Positions 58,901-60,819 of a stretch of DNA of 64,000 nt are shown one piece after another; positions within the stretch are counted from its first letter, which is position 1; the number at the start of each line of letters is the position of its first letter. The DNA comes from Taudactylus pleione. Taxonomy: Eukaryota > Chordata > Amphibia > Anura > Myobatrachidae. The DNA lies in contig JAUIMM010000601.1 in assembly GCA_031769625.1 (NCBI GenBank), forward strand, positions 7,154,001-7,218,000, given 5' to 3'. The notes beneath the pieces are model-generated. The model saw nothing but the letters and a program-made list of their open reading frames with translations. It searched no databases and was not told the origin of the DNA. The position numbers were made by a program, and so were the translations under genes.

Positions 58901-60133
58901 CCCCGTCTGACCCCCTTCGTTACACCGCTGTTTGTACTTAACAGTAAAATCCCTTTCTCCAATTCCATTGGGGACACAGGGACTCTGGGTTATACATGGC
59001 AGTGGGTGGTGCCTGGCACTTTAAATCTTCAGACACCATCAGACTCCAAAGAAAAAGGAACCCCGAAACATCTAACAATACAGACGTCACAGATGAAACA
59101 AAAAGTTGTCACAACAGGCAACTGGAAAACATAACAGATCAGCACTGGTAGGGCGCCCAGTGTCCCCCATGGAAGCTGAGAAAGGTAAGGCCAAGGAAAT
59201 CCTCCCTCAGACACAGACCAGAAACCGCCTGGGCTAGGCTACAAGGCATTGCCGCGTAATGATGGGCAAGAGGTGCCTGCAGCAGCCAATAGCAGGGACT
59301 GTCAGGATGACAGGTGCGGCTAGGCTCCTTTCCCAGCCCAACGGAATATGGTCGTCCTATGACCTTGCGGTGAAATTTGCACATCTGGTGCAAAAAGATA
59401 TCAGCTCTCAGTGGAGTGTAAAATATTGTTAGTATTTATTATGTTATGGATAGGTGCAGAAAGCAATAATAATAAAAAAAAAAATTCCATACATGGCCAT
59501 CCTATGATCTGGCGCCGACAAAATAATGGGAAGGGGGCAACCATAGCTTAGCATCACGCTTGGTCTATCCACCGTCGCTAGTGGACAGACCCTACTTATC
59601 TGCTACGGCCAGCCTCCGGTTAAGCGGTGCAGCCGCAATGTGAGAAGACGCCACATGGAGGGTATCTGGACATAACGATCCGGGGACACTCACGTTGAAG
59701 GCAGACTTCCGCTACAAAATTGAAAAATTAAAAACAGACAGGCAGCTCCACCGGGCACTAAACTAAACTGAGTCAGGTGGAGTATAGAGGGGGAGGGCTT
59801 AGTCATAATCACTGAAGATTTAAAGTACCAGGCTCCACTCACCATTGTCTATAACCCAGAGTCCCCCAGTGGAGAACTAGGTTTGAAGAATTACAGTTCT
59901 GCACATCTTTCCAACAAAATGTGTAGTACAAGACCAACGTGTATTCAGATATACAAGGAAAAGGGTAAAAAGTTGTAAAGCCAACCTGAACTTTTTCACG
60001 TTCTGTATTCAAACTATCTTGCAGCTCATTTATTTCTCTTTCCATGTGCTCTATACGCTGCCGGTATCGCAAACATTCTACTTGTGCAACTTCAAACCTT
60101 GTTTCAGCAATTTCTTTCTCCCGTCTCACAAAT
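2104..60133 (-). CDS. TPR: TPR nuclear-basket protein gene, 13 internal exons (partial)
   Basis: Thirteen minus-strand segments match successive parts of vertebrate TPR, the homodimeric coiled-coil scaffold of the nuclear-pore basket that acts in mRNA export, chromatin exclusion at pores and anchoring of MAD1/MAD2. Exons (5' to 3'): 60133-59986, 58026-57889, 48143-48012, 44765-44635, 37514-37304, 26457-26314, 18853-18655, 8203-8001, 7922-7864, 4469-4276, 4188-3934, 2664-2519, 2181-2104. Each begins after AG and ends before GT, and the phases join without a stop into 679 codons. Landmark peptides are [64 protein letters not shown] and [17 protein letters not shown]. The segment runs from the distal coiled coil into the acidic C-terminal tail. 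The 5' exons (>64000) and the 3' acidic exons (<2104) are outside the window. Identification is from remembered family sequence; exon edges are read directly. Confidence 0.96.
2519..2664 (-). CDS. TPR: TPR exon 12 of window (nuclear localisation exon)
   Basis: The exon is 146 bases. It encodes [19 protein letters not shown], then [19 protein letters not shown], ending VEPE before a GTTTGT donor. The acceptor is TTTTTCAG. Two basic clusters (SKRPRE and NKKLRS) about 25 residues apart match the segment of human TPR mapped as its nuclear localisation signal. The sequence itself diverges more than the coiled coil, yet both clusters are kept. Confidence 0.93.
3264..3282. repeat. Poly-G run (19 G)
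   Basis: An uninterrupted run of 19 G on the plus strand near the apex of the foldback element, facing a short C-rich stretch at 3162-3168 in the other arm. Confidence 0.95.
3529..3733. mobile_element. Non-autonomous hAT element nested in foldback
   Basis: Ends are CAGGGGTAGCCAACC and its inverse GGTTGGCTACCCCTG. Flanking 8-mers ctctaact (3521-3528) and ttctaact (3734-3741) match at 7 of 8 bases. Its insertion interrupts the right arm of the foldback, so it is younger than that element. Confidence 0.88.
3934..4188 (-). CDS. TPR: TPR exon 11 of window (FG/ST-rich linker)
   Basis: The exon is 255 bases. It encodes [57 protein letters not shown] and a MERPSTSSS segment, ending in NT plus one base (T). 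The acceptor is ACACTTAG and the donor CAT/GTAAGT. It is a low-complexity Gln/Ser/Thr/Pro region of the TPR tail. Confidence 0.96.
4276..4469 (-). CDS. TPR: TPR exon 10 of window (Thr/Pro-rich linker)
   Basis: The exon is 194 bases and encodes [19 protein letters not shown], then [13 protein letters not shown], then [18 protein letters not shown], plus one base of the next codon. The acceptor is TTCCAG and the donor GAAG/GTATT. It is Ser/Thr/Pro-rich and predicted to be disordered, as in other vertebrate TPRs. The next intron is 87 bases. Confidence 0.96.
4583..4629. repeat. Short hairpin
   Basis: Arms of about 22 bases (ATTAGTTTTAAAGGCAAAAC and its near complement) separated by 2-3 bases. 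Intronic, with no other context. Confidence 0.75.
4890..5181. mobile_element. MITE with GGGCCTAT termini
   Basis: The left end GGGCCTATACATTAGGCG is mirrored by the right end CGTCTAATAGATAGGCCCC. The interior contains smaller inverted motifs (CAGCAAGGACC / GGTCCTTGCTG). No coding capacity. Confidence 0.75.
5182..5769. other. Intron stretch, nothing recognised
   Basis: No gene, RNA or clear element end was seen between the MITE and the truncated hAT copy. Confidence 0.5.
5770..6067. mobile_element. Non-autonomous hAT element, left-truncated
   Basis: The sequence from CCATGCCCCCTCC through GAGGCTAGCAGAAAAAAGC to CCCCATCCCTG repeats the right three quarters of the hAT element at 1330-1692 at high similarity. 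The left terminus is missing. It abuts the DIRS fragment D1. Confidence 0.85.
6068..7805 (-). mobile_element. DIRS retrotransposon fragment D1 (5' leader and gag)
   Basis: Read on the minus strand, it starts near 7805 with a 5' terminal segment (a CCTCTATACCCCGCCC-type motif shared by the other DIRS copies), then a leader, then degraded gag down to about 6070. The pol and recombinase half is missing. The 5' edge lies only about 60 bases from TPR exon 9. DIRS elements use a tyrosine recombinase rather than a DDE integrase and usually leave no target duplication. Confidence 0.8.
6161..6900 (-). pseudogene. DIRS gag-like ORF1 remnant (D1)
   Basis: Minus-strand frames contain [18 protein letters not shown], then [17 protein letters not shown], matching the gag core of the other copies here (for example MRDAASYIGEASLDASLL and SLWLRSWRADADSKK in D11). 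At least two frames are needed to follow it, so it is broken. The function is inferred only from its position upstream of RT in the complete copies. Confidence 0.7.
7864..7922 (-). CDS. TPR: TPR exon 9 of window (59-base exon)
   Basis: This small exon encodes [19 protein letters not shown] plus two bases (AT) of the next codon. The acceptor is TTGCAG and the donor AAT/GTAAGT. It is phase-compatible with both neighbours, and the EQ-RQIT-K...GERG pattern matches TPR. The end of DIRS fragment D1 lies only about 60 bases past its donor. Confidence 0.93.
8001..8203 (-). CDS. TPR: TPR exon 8 of window (end of coiled coil)
   Basis: The exon is 203 bases. It completes an Ala codon and encodes [16 protein letters not shown], then [19 protein letters not shown], then [11 protein letters not shown]. 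The acceptor is AAAAAG and the donor AAG/GTAAC. It marks the transition from the coiled coil to the flexible C-terminal region. The intron after it is only 78 bases. Confidence 0.96.
8204..8570. other. Intron stretch, nothing recognised
   Basis: AT-rich intron 5' of TPR exon 8, before the first DIRS terminal sequence at 8575. No element or gene was recognised. Confidence 0.5.
8575..8640 (-). mobile_element. DIRS terminal-repeat fragment (family C)
   Basis: GGGTATAGTAGTGGGTC followed by AGGAGCTCAACACT is the inverse of the 5' terminus of D3 near 15930-15965. It may be the 3' terminus of D3 displaced by insertion of D2. Confidence 0.6.
8645..10530 (-). mobile_element. DIRS retrotransposon D2 (3' half)
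   Basis: At low coordinates the 3' terminal repeat and internal complementary region (8690-9110) contain GGGGACACAGGGACAACTC and the related GTGCACAGGGACAACTC. Recombinase (9064-9310), RNase H (9330-10130) and RT (10209-10510) remnants follow. RT and gag beyond about 10530 are missing and MITEs lie there instead. All frames carry stops and frameshifts. Confidence 0.8.
9330..10508 (-). pseudogene. DIRS RT/RNase H remnant (D2)
   Basis: The frame at 9810-10121 contains [19 protein letters not shown], the RNase H N-terminal motif with its first catalytic Asp. Nearby frames contain [13 protein letters not shown], the site of a later catalytic Asp, and NWEADF. The frame at 10209-10508 continues upstream into the RT C-terminal region (GNQLEEV). 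Several frames are needed, so it is non-functional. Confidence 0.75.
10567..10742. mobile_element. Palindromic MITE or fragment
   Basis: The centre is a near-perfect palindrome around GCACGATAACGACGTCG (about 10612-10650). The right end CTTAGTAAATAGGCCCCT is the common terminus of the TATTTACTAAG MITEs in this window. Confidence 0.65.
10738..10912. mobile_element. Palindromic MITE (TTTACTAAAG family)
   Basis: The left arm CCCCTATATTTACTAAAG with AGTGGAGATATTGCC is mirrored by CATCTCCACTTCT and CTTTAGTAAATATACCCC. It is about 175 bases with arms of about 75 and no coding capacity. It shares its left terminus with the preceding MITE. Confidence 0.85.
12535..13028 (-). repeat. Internal duplication in D3, copy 1
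   Basis: It runs from TTCCTCCCCGATTATTAC to TTGAATCTCTGTCTTGA and repeats at 14297-14826 with few changes. It includes the RNase H segment with [17 protein letters not shown] and the RT segment [18 protein letters not shown]. Confidence 0.85.
13229..13654 (-). pseudogene. DIRS gag C-terminal remnant (D3)
   Basis: The frame contains [16 protein letters not shown] and then [14 protein letters not shown], the family C counterpart of GELLFGPDLDKIV in D11. It lies upstream (in element sense) of the RT remnant. Confidence 0.65.
14297..14826 (-). repeat. Internal duplication in D3, copy 2
   Basis: A second copy of the 12535-13028 block, in the same orientation about 1.8 kb away. It retains segments missing from copy 1 (for example GAAGCCTGAAGGACAACTG), so copy 1 carries small deletions. 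Confidence 0.85.
16031..16349. mobile_element. Non-autonomous hAT element
   Basis: Termini are (C/G)AGTGGTTCC(A/C)AAAC and its inverse GTTTGGGAACCACTG. Flanks aattatgt (16023-16030) and gattatgt (16350-16357) match at 7 of 8 bases. Confidence 0.8.
16500..17665 (-). mobile_element. CR1-like LINE, 5'-truncated
   Basis: Minus-strand frames at 17041-17469 read [13 protein letters not shown] (RT catalytic motif with FADD), then [16 protein letters not shown] and [18 protein letters not shown], typical of CR1 reverse transcriptase. [11 protein letters not shown] frame precedes [15 protein letters not shown] after a frame change at about 17241. Downstream sequence to 16500 resembles the end of CR1 ORF2 and 3' UTR. 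The copy is broken by stops. Confidence 0.85.
17041..17469 (-). pseudogene. CR1 reverse transcriptase fragment
   Basis: The palm motif FADD sits near 17365, followed by the thumb-region motifs [16 protein letters not shown] and [13 protein letters not shown] stop near 17238 separates the two parts. It is only the C-terminal portion of RT, with no endonuclease. Confidence 0.85.
17793..18065. mobile_element. MITE, TGGTGCATACACACGGT family
   Basis: Ends TAATGGTGCATACACACGG and CCGTGTATGCGCTCCATTA. The interior is built largely of ATCGTTC/GAACGAT and TCAGAT/ATCTGA motifs in both orientations. The closest relative in this window is 57230-57562. Confidence 0.85.
18152..18609. mobile_element. MITE with ACCCCATTTCCACC ends
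   Basis: The left end TTAGACCCCATTTCCACC is mirrored by CAGTGAAAAAGGGGTATAA. The interior repeats CCCGGGT/ACCCGGG and TTTCCACTG motifs. It ends about 45 bases downstream of the TPR exon 7 donor. Confidence 0.75.
18655..18853 (-). CDS. TPR: TPR exon 7 of window (coiled coil)
   Basis: The exon is 199 bases in phase 0 and encodes [15 protein letters not shown], then [13 protein letters not shown], then [18 protein letters not shown], ending LT plus the G of a split codon. The acceptor is TTTAAG and the donor ACTG/GTAAGG-type. No ATG-initiated frame covers it well, so it is easily missed. A MITE ends only about 45 bases beyond the donor. Confidence 0.95.
19135..19880 (-). pseudogene. DIRS RT fragment (D4)
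   Basis: Frames contain the EGVIVP entry motif, FLVRNPNGTYRSP-like residues and the palm segment [17 protein letters not shown], where the second catalytic Asp of the LDD motif reads Asn. [21 protein letters not shown] follows. It ends at the truncation near 19135. Confidence 0.7.
19852..20376 (-). pseudogene. DIRS gag C-terminal part (D4)
   Basis: The frame contains [19 protein letters not shown], then [11 protein letters not shown] and, near its end, SLPTQSTSG. It overlaps the start of RT, where [17 protein letters not shown] is the RT N-terminal motif. Gag and pol overlap in different frames in DIRS elements generally. Confidence 0.7.
21025..21047. repeat. (ATT)n microsatellite at L2 3' end
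   Basis: Nearly eight ATT units on the plus strand, the usual 3' tail of L2-type LINEs. Confidence 0.95.
21388..22923 (-). CDS. L2 ORF2 reverse transcriptase, partial but open
   Basis: The frame stays open for about 510 codons of L2 sequence to a stop at 21388. In order: [15 protein letters not shown], then [31 protein letters not shown] (first catalytic Asp), [26 protein letters not shown] (catalytic YADD at 22225-22236), and [18 protein letters not shown]. It ends [12 protein letters not shown] and LKTHYF, as in other L2 proteins. The endonuclease domain and start are missing, so it cannot act alone. An ATG at 23109 lies in the flanking element and is not the native start. An intact frame of this length suggests recent insertion. 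Confidence 0.9.
   Translation of the reverse strand, partial: PPPSSPPSTSTLDPIPSRLLSHLSPSACSHLAHLLNLSLSSGTVPSAFKHALVSPILKKPTLDPNILSNYRPISLLPFASKLLERIVYNRLTTFLSSHSLLDSFQSGFRSLHSTETALTKVSNDLLAAKSKGHYSLLILLDLSAAFDTVDHPLLLQILYSLGLRDTALSWLSSYLSDRSFTVSSHDSSSPPLPLKVGVPQGSVLGPLLFSLYTSSLGELINSFDLQYHLYADDTQIYLSTPELTPELLNRISKCLSAVSLWMSQRFLKLNMSKTELIIFPPSSTTSLSTISLSIDGTTISSSPKVRCLGVILDSSLSFKPHIQHLSQSCRFHLKNISRIRPFLTQDATKTLIHSLVISRLDYCNLLLAGLPVSHLSPLQSVLNAAARLIFLSRRSTSASPLLQALHWLPFPFRCQFKVLTFAYKALTKSSPAYISDLLSLHTPARPLRSTNACRLSCQLITSSHSRIRDFARAAPYLWNALPLPIRLSTSLQIFKRALKTHYFIKAFQHSS
23391..23861 (-). pseudogene. DIRS gag N-terminal part (D4)
   Basis: The frame begins with an ATG at 23861 or just downstream ([14 protein letters not shown]). 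An early Cys-rich segment follows ([10 protein letters not shown]...YCVNSW), then [15 protein letters not shown]. The D5 copy has the equivalent start near 36366. It is open for about 150 codons, then lost before the nested insertion. It lies at the 5' end of the element as expected for ORF1. Confidence 0.65.
25344..25630. mobile_element. Palindromic MITE
   Basis: The left arm TAGGAGCACTGACCACAAAT and CCACATGCATTGACATATGC are mirrored in the right arm (GCATATGTCAATGCATGTGG, then TTTGTGGTCAGCGCTCC). Arms are about 115 bases with an AT-rich loop. Confidence 0.88.
25631..26313. other. Intron stretch, nothing recognised
   Basis: No exon, RNA gene or clear repeat terminus was seen. A weak plus-strand frame at about 25960-26280 has three stops in 107 codons and is not better than chance. 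Confidence 0.5.
26314..26457 (-). CDS. TPR: TPR exon 6 of window (coiled coil)
   Basis: The exon is 48 codons in phase 0, beginning [18 protein letters not shown] and ending [10 protein letters not shown]. The acceptor is TTCCAG and the donor AAG/GTAAAT. This stretch is less conserved than its neighbours, but position, phase and the QELRDS...LESQ pattern fit TPR. Confidence 0.93.
27455..27841. mobile_element. MITE, GTGCGTACACA family, nested in L1
   Basis: Left end AAGGTGCGTACACAGATTT and right end GTTGTGTGTGTATGCAGCTT. The interior is dense in GAACGAT/ATCGTTC motifs. Confidence 0.8.
28549..29189 (-). pseudogene. L1-type reverse transcriptase fragment
   Basis: The first frame reads [18 protein letters not shown], then [19 protein letters not shown] and [13 protein letters not shown], which holds the first catalytic Asp. 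Next comes [12 protein letters not shown], then a frame with [11 protein letters not shown], where the usual FADD reads FAVD, and [13 protein letters not shown]. At least two frame changes and the altered catalytic motif show it is dead. Confidence 0.85.
29790..32265 (-). mobile_element. DIRS retrotransposon D6, internally deleted, nested in D5
   Basis: Inverted terminal repeats are at about 29820-29915 and 32165-32262 (GGTCCACAGGAACTACC with GTAGTTGGAGTGATCC and the complements). The 3' side holds an internal complementary region at 30095-30200 that joins copies of both element ends. Recombinase remnants (30280-31000) and RNase H remnants (30736-31350) follow. The rest of pol and all gag are deleted up to the leader (31365-32060). 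Confidence 0.88.
31509..31556. repeat. (CA)24 microsatellite
   Basis: Forty-eight bases of uninterrupted CA inside the leader of D6. Confidence 0.98.
32426..33268 (-). pseudogene. DIRS tyrosine recombinase remnant (D5)
   Basis: Frames contain [19 protein letters not shown], then [10 protein letters not shown] and [18 protein letters not shown]. The last matches [16 protein letters not shown] of D11, where H-x-x-R is the recombinase catalytic box. Here His and Arg read Tyr and Gln. Several frames are needed. Confidence 0.75.
32994..33890 (-). pseudogene. DIRS RNase H to recombinase N-terminal region (D5)
   Basis: A 298-codon frame contains [15 protein letters not shown] (RNase H Glu), [17 protein letters not shown] (Asp), [30 protein letters not shown] and [14 protein letters not shown]. 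It then runs into [16 protein letters not shown], the start of the recombinase core-binding domain. This long frame is among the better-kept coding pieces of D5; the FPP segment after DLMAS is shifted out of register. Confidence 0.8.
34312..34941 (-). pseudogene. DIRS reverse transcriptase fragment (D5)
   Basis: The frame at 34312-34512 reads [19 protein letters not shown], with an intact YLDD catalytic motif, then [21 protein letters not shown]. Upstream frames give the fingers region in pieces. At least three frames are needed. Confidence 0.8.
34945..36366 (-). pseudogene. DIRS gag remnant (D5)
   Basis: A start codon at about 36366 ([11 protein letters not shown]) leads to a Cys-containing N-terminal segment. 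Next come [17 protein letters not shown] (frame 36056-36274), [19 protein letters not shown] (35740-35967) and [19 protein letters not shown] (35123-35383). The pieces lie in different frames. Confidence 0.7.
37304..37514 (-). CDS. TPR: TPR exon 5 of window (coiled coil)
   Basis: The exon is 211 bases. Its first base completes the Arg codon; 70 codons follow, including [16 protein letters not shown] and [15 protein letters not shown]. It ends at HDK before a GTGAGT donor. The acceptor is TTGACAG. The [12 protein letters not shown] block is a hallmark of TPR. The 5' end of DIRS D5 stops about 140 bases from the donor. Confidence 0.96.
37515..37860. other. Intron stretch, nothing recognised
   Basis: The region between the acceptor of TPR exon 5 and DIRS D7 shows no recognisable element. 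Confidence 0.5.
37865..39255 (-). mobile_element. DIRS derivative D7, internally deleted, with nested MITE
   Basis: Inverted terminal repeats lie at about 37875-37990 and 39120-39250 (ATGTGGTTGGAGAGATCC and GGATCTCTCCAACCACAT). The internal complementary region is split by a MITE (38206-38515). Only a short 3' coding remnant (about 38540-38650) and the 5' leader (38780-39080) remain. Without the MITE it is about 1.1 kb. Confidence 0.85.
38206..38515. mobile_element. MITE, GCATACACACGG family, nested in D7
   Basis: Left end ATTAATCTGCATACACACGG and right end CAGTGTGTACGCAAATTAA. TTAA or TAA flanks both sides. The interior has ATAGAT/ATCTAT and CGATT motifs. Confidence 0.8.
39428..39663. mobile_element. 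MITE related to the AACGATA group
   Basis: It starts near ATGCCACGTGTCCACTAG and ends near GATATCGTTAACGGCAT. The inverted motifs GAACGACTGAACGATAAC / TTAAGTCGTTC occur inside, and ACCAGCGATGCGCG(C/T)TCCCG is shared with 49361-49582. Confidence 0.65.
40127..40940 (-). pseudogene. DIRS recombinase remnant (D8)
   Basis: The frame at 40185-40493 contains [17 protein letters not shown], then [19 protein letters not shown], the N-terminal part of the recombinase catalytic domain. The C-terminal H-x-x-R region is degraded. Confidence 0.7.
41065..42081 (-). pseudogene. DIRS RNase H region remnant (D8)
   Basis: Frames contain [19 protein letters not shown], then [29 protein letters not shown] residues and [19 protein letters not shown] with [16 protein letters not shown]. 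The order matches D9 and D11. Frame changes separate the blocks. Confidence 0.75.
44635..44765 (-). CDS. TPR: TPR exon 4 of window (coiled coil)
   Basis: The exon is 131 bases, starting in phase 0 with [18 protein letters not shown] and ending in TDVA plus two bases (AG) of an Arg codon finished by the next exon. The acceptor is TTTAAG and the donor AAG/GTAAAT. It aligns with the TPR region ending in the RIQQLTEE motif. Confidence 0.95.
44890..45203. mobile_element. MITE, GTGTACACACGG family, with perfect palindrome
   Basis: Left end TAAGGTGTGTACACACGGC and right end CCCGTGTGTATGCACCATTA. The interior contains GGACGATAACGATATCGTCC and a 38-base perfect palindrome at 45108-45145. Confidence 0.85.
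45108..45145. repeat. Perfect 38-base palindrome
   Basis: Two 19-base halves (GGTGTGCTGGATGATCGAT and its exact complement) with no spacer, inside a MITE. Confidence 0.97.
45204..45562. other. Intron stretch, nothing recognised
   Basis: The region between a MITE and the TA repeat flanking the mariner copy shows no recognisable element. Confidence 0.5.
45565..45637. repeat. (TA)n/(CA)n microsatellite flanking mariner
   Basis: A TA run of about 37 bases followed by mixed CA/TA repeats. A matching TA run lies on the other side of the mariner copy (46930-46985), so mariner inserted into a pre-existing TA repeat, or the repeat expanded from its TA target. Confidence 0.95.
45638..46918 (+). mobile_element. 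Mariner-family DNA transposon, broken copy
   Basis: Inverted ends of about 30 bases: TTGTTCAAAAAGTAATGCC then TAAATGCTCATAACTC at the left, and the complement of GTGTTCAAAAAGTAATGCC then TAAATGCTCACAACTC at the right. The right flank is TA. The element is about 1.28 kb, full length for mariner. The transposase is broken (see next entry). Confidence 0.95.
45772..46815 (+). pseudogene. Mariner transposase, D,D34D type, inactivated
   Basis: It starts [18 protein letters not shown] (N-terminal helix-turn-helix region), then a frame change and stop near 45858. [19 protein letters not shown] follows, with an in-frame TAG near 45931, then [13 protein letters not shown]. The catalytic domain holds [14 protein letters not shown] (first Asp), [10 protein letters not shown] (second) and [16 protein letters not shown] (third); 34 residues separate the last two, the mariner signature. 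A second frame change lies near 46435. Length and order match a complete transposase of about 345 residues. With two frame changes and one nonsense codon it cannot be active. Confidence 0.95.
46930..46985. repeat. (TA)n(CA)n microsatellite
   Basis: About 35 bases of TA, then CA/CATA units, right of the mariner copy. Confidence 0.95.
47024..47420. repeat. Unclassified dispersed repeat, foldback copy
   Basis: It starts after an A12 run with GGCGTCCTCATACATCTAG and contains GTGAGTGAGCCGCCAGGTCC and GCTGATTAATTTGATATGC. The right half (about 47325-47405) carries the inverse of the same segment (TTAAATTAATCAGCAGTCT). Related copies are at 48466-48650, 49596-49770 and 49912-50120. I do not recognise the family. 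Confidence 0.7.
47586..47904. mobile_element. MITE with long TIRs and TAA duplication
   Basis: Ends AGCTGGGCATCCATTATAC and the exact inverse, with arms of about 100 bases and only a few mismatches. TAA flanks both sides (47583-47585 and 47905-47907), as in PIF/Harbinger-like elements. No coding capacity. Confidence 0.92.
48012..48143 (-). CDS. TPR: TPR exon 3 of window (coiled coil)
   Basis: This exon is 44 codons in phase 0, from [15 protein letters not shown] through [17 protein letters not shown] to RRWRARTQ. The acceptor is TTACAG and the donor CAG/GTAACT. The central block is nearly invariant among vertebrate TPR proteins and gave the first firm identification of the gene. Confidence 0.97.
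48466..48650. repeat. Unclassified dispersed repeat, second copy
   Basis: GTGTCCTTGCTCATCTAGC, then GCATGAGTGAGCCGCCAGG and GATGCGACTAGGACGCACC, matches the repeat at 47024-47420. Confidence 0.75.
48825..48975. mobile_element. Palindromic MITE
   Basis: The left arm (AAGAAGC ... TCCAAAATTCAAATAGGGGA ... CACACCAAC) is mirrored by the right arm (GTTGGTGTAG ... TCCCCTATTTGAATATTGGA ... GCTTCTTA). A 14-base loop separates the arms. Confidence 0.8.
49161..49344. mobile_element. Palindromic MITE (TATTTACTAAGC family)
   Basis: GGGGTCTATTTACTAAGC and its inverse GCTTAGTAAATAGACCCC. Inner arms GTGCCAGCCAATCAGCTCC / GGAGCCGATTGGCTGGCAC. TAT flanks both sides. It is closely related to 56750-56913. Confidence 0.92.
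49361..49582. mobile_element. MITE, TGGTGCGTACACACGGT family, right-truncated
   Basis: It starts TAATGGTGCGTACACACGG and contains GGACGATAACGATATCGTCC and GCATGCAGGCCAACCTGG, shared with 44890-45203. The right terminus is missing and a dispersed repeat begins there. Confidence 0.8.
49596..50120. repeat. Unclassified dispersed repeat, two further partial copies
   Basis: 49596-49770 contains TTGCTGATTAATTTGATATG and an A12 run; 49912-50120 contains TATCCTCGCACATC, GCGTGCCAGGTCCTGTG and TGTACTGATTAATTTCATAT. Both match parts of 47024-47420. Confidence 0.65.
50121..50538. other. Intron stretch, nothing recognised
   Basis: No gene or element terminus was recognised between the dispersed repeat and the hAT copy. 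Confidence 0.5.
50539..50735. mobile_element. Non-autonomous hAT element
   Basis: Left end CAGGTGTTCTCAAACAGTCC and right end GAGTTTGAGAACCGGTG. Flanks gtctacat (50531-50538) and gtcttcgt (50736-50743) match at 6 of 8 bases. Confidence 0.8.
50744..51240. other. Intron stretch, nothing recognised
   Basis: No gene, RNA or repeat terminus was recognised before DIRS D9. Confidence 0.5.
51532..52588 (-). pseudogene. DIRS tyrosine recombinase (D9), frameshifted
   Basis: It starts with [17 protein letters not shown], then [35 protein letters not shown] and [16 protein letters not shown], the core-binding domain. A run of 12 A on the plus strand near 52081-52092 marks a frame change. The catalytic domain continues in other frames with [17 protein letters not shown] and [12 protein letters not shown], where the His of H-x-x-R is kept but three residues including Arg are missing. 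Confidence 0.8.
52760..53466 (-). pseudogene. DIRS RNase H domain (D9)
   Basis: The frame at 53071-53466 reads [19 protein letters not shown], then [19 protein letters not shown] (first Asp), [19 protein letters not shown] (Glu) and [10 protein letters not shown] (Asp). Later frames carry [14 protein letters not shown] and [19 protein letters not shown]. The three N-terminal catalytic acids are intact here, unlike in D11. Confidence 0.8.
53250..54214 (-). pseudogene. DIRS reverse transcriptase (D9), broken
   Basis: Frames contain [19 protein letters not shown], then [19 protein letters not shown] (expected MVSLDI..A) and [19 protein letters not shown] with [10 protein letters not shown]. The latter shows a Gln codon where D11 has a stop between RT and RNase H. 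At least three frames are needed. Confidence 0.75.
54641..55510. other. Intron stretch with GC-rich segment
   Basis: 54863-55060 is a GC-rich block with inverted CACGCTCAT/ATGAGCGTG-type motifs (GTCACGCTCAT and GTGAGCGTGAC near 54868-54900), possibly a MITE remnant. The rest is AT-rich with nothing recognised. Confidence 0.45.
55515..55768. mobile_element. MITE, AAGGTGCATACATACG family
   Basis: Left end TTAAGGTGCATACATACG and right end CGTGTGTATGCACCTTCA. The interior is filled with ATCGTTC/GAACGAT and AACTAT motifs; ATCGTTCATGCGCGTTCCCG matches the group consensus. Confidence 0.85.
55840..55879. repeat. Perfect 18-bp hairpin
   Basis: TTAATGTGTGTCTGGGCA and its exact complement are separated by four bases (TTTC). 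No longer element could be defined around it. Confidence 0.95.
56616..56638. repeat. (CA)n microsatellite
   Basis: About eleven CA units inside the Tc1 transposase remnant, next to the region of the second catalytic Asp. Confidence 0.95.
56750..56913. mobile_element. Palindromic MITE in Tc1, TAA duplication
   Basis: GGGATCTATTTACTAAGCAG and its inverse CTGCTTAGTAAATAGACCC, flanked by TAA on both sides (56747-56749 and 56914-56916). Inner arms GTGCCAGTCAATCAGCTCCC / GGGAGCTGATTGGCTGGCAC. It splits the Tc1 frame. Confidence 0.93.
57230..57562. mobile_element. MITE, TGGTGCATACACACGAT family
   Basis: Left end TTATGGTGCATACACACGAT and right end TGACCGTGTGTACGCTCCAT. About 330 bases of reiterated TCAGAT, ATCGTTC and TCTGACAAA motifs in both orientations; some units are tandem (ATCGTTCAAATCGTT). 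The closest relative is 17793-18065. Confidence 0.88.
57563..57888. other. Intron stretch, nothing recognised
   Basis: The region 3' of TPR exon 2, between a MITE and the donor, shows no further element. Confidence 0.5.
57889..58026 (-). CDS. TPR: TPR exon 2 of window (coiled coil)
   Basis: This exon is exactly 46 codons in phase 0, beginning [19 protein letters not shown] and ending LQQLQAK. The acceptor is TTCAG and the donor AAG/GTGAAT. It continues the coiled coil of the preceding exon without a phase change. Confidence 0.95.
58151..58930. mobile_element. Non-autonomous hAT element with internal minisatellite
   Basis: Left end CAGTGGTTTAACTAGGG and right end CTTCGTTACACCGCTG form imperfect inverted ends. 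Flanks tttgtatt (58143-58150) and tttgtact (58931-58938) match at 7 of 8 bases. The interior holds a minisatellite (58330-58560) and a hairpin (GGTCCGCACTACACAATAAA at 58694 and its inverse near 58850). No transposase. Confidence 0.88.
58330..58560. repeat. Minisatellite, about 25-base units
   Basis: Roughly eight to nine degenerate units of the form AGTAGTGCCCCTTATGCAATG with CCC, some shortened. It lies inside the hAT element. Confidence 0.85.
58945..59876 (-). mobile_element. DIRS-derived non-autonomous element D10
   Basis: Inverted ends of about 70 bases: TTGGGGACACAGGGACTCTG with GGTTATA and CTTTAAATCTTCAG at the left, mirrored at the right (CTGAAGATTTAAAG, TATAACCCAGAGTCCCCC). The right side carries GTATAGAGGGGGAGGGC, the motif of full DIRS 5' ends. 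No coding sequence is left. It lies between TPR exons 1 and 2. Confidence 0.75.
59986..60133 (-). CDS. TPR: TPR exon 1 of window (coiled coil)
   Basis: The exon completes a split codon with its first base and then reads 49 codons, starting [17 protein letters not shown] and ending NTEREKVQ. The acceptor is a TATAG and the donor reads CAG/GTTGG. Heptad-rich Glu/Arg/Leu sequence shows it is part of the long parallel coiled coil. DIRS-derived D10 lies about 110 bases to its left and D11 about 240 bases to its right. Confidence 0.95.
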
Positions 60134-60819
60134 CTATAAGAGAGACCATTTAAAAACATACATGGATTGGTGGACAAAGGAAAAAAAAACAAGTTATACT
60201 GAAAGGTCATCCAAAATGTTAACTATTATTCTTTGATTATATGTTAACTCATTGCGCTCATAATAGTTTCTGCCATTACCCAGGAATACATACATAGTTC
60301 ATGGCAGTCAGTACAATTGAATGTACCGAAGCAATACAATAAAGGGGGCTACAAAATAAAAACAAGAGATATGGTAAGAACTTACCTTTGTTATCTCTGT
60401 TTCTACGAAGTCCATAGGGTCCACAGGGTGACCTTGGGGTATAGCTGGATCCTGGATCCTCGGGCACCACGGAGTTAAAGCTTTTAGCTGCTCCCAGGAT
60501 GCACTTGGGTCCATCCTCCTCTATACCCCGCCCCCGAGCCACAGGCACCTAAGTTGGTAAGCAGCCAAGGCCGGAGGAGGAGACGAAACAGAGAGAAGGA
60601 AGAATGGAACACACAAGAACCATACTCAGAGAAATGGGAGACTGAAAACCGGTGACCAGTCACAAAGCCCATATGAAGCCAGGTGCGTCAGGGCGGGTGC
60701 CCTGTGGACCCTACGGACTTCGTAGAAACAGAGATAACAAAGGTAAGTTCTTACCATATCTCTTGTTTTCTACTTCAGGGTCCACAGGGTGACCTTGGGG
60801 ATGTCCCAAAGCAGTCCAA

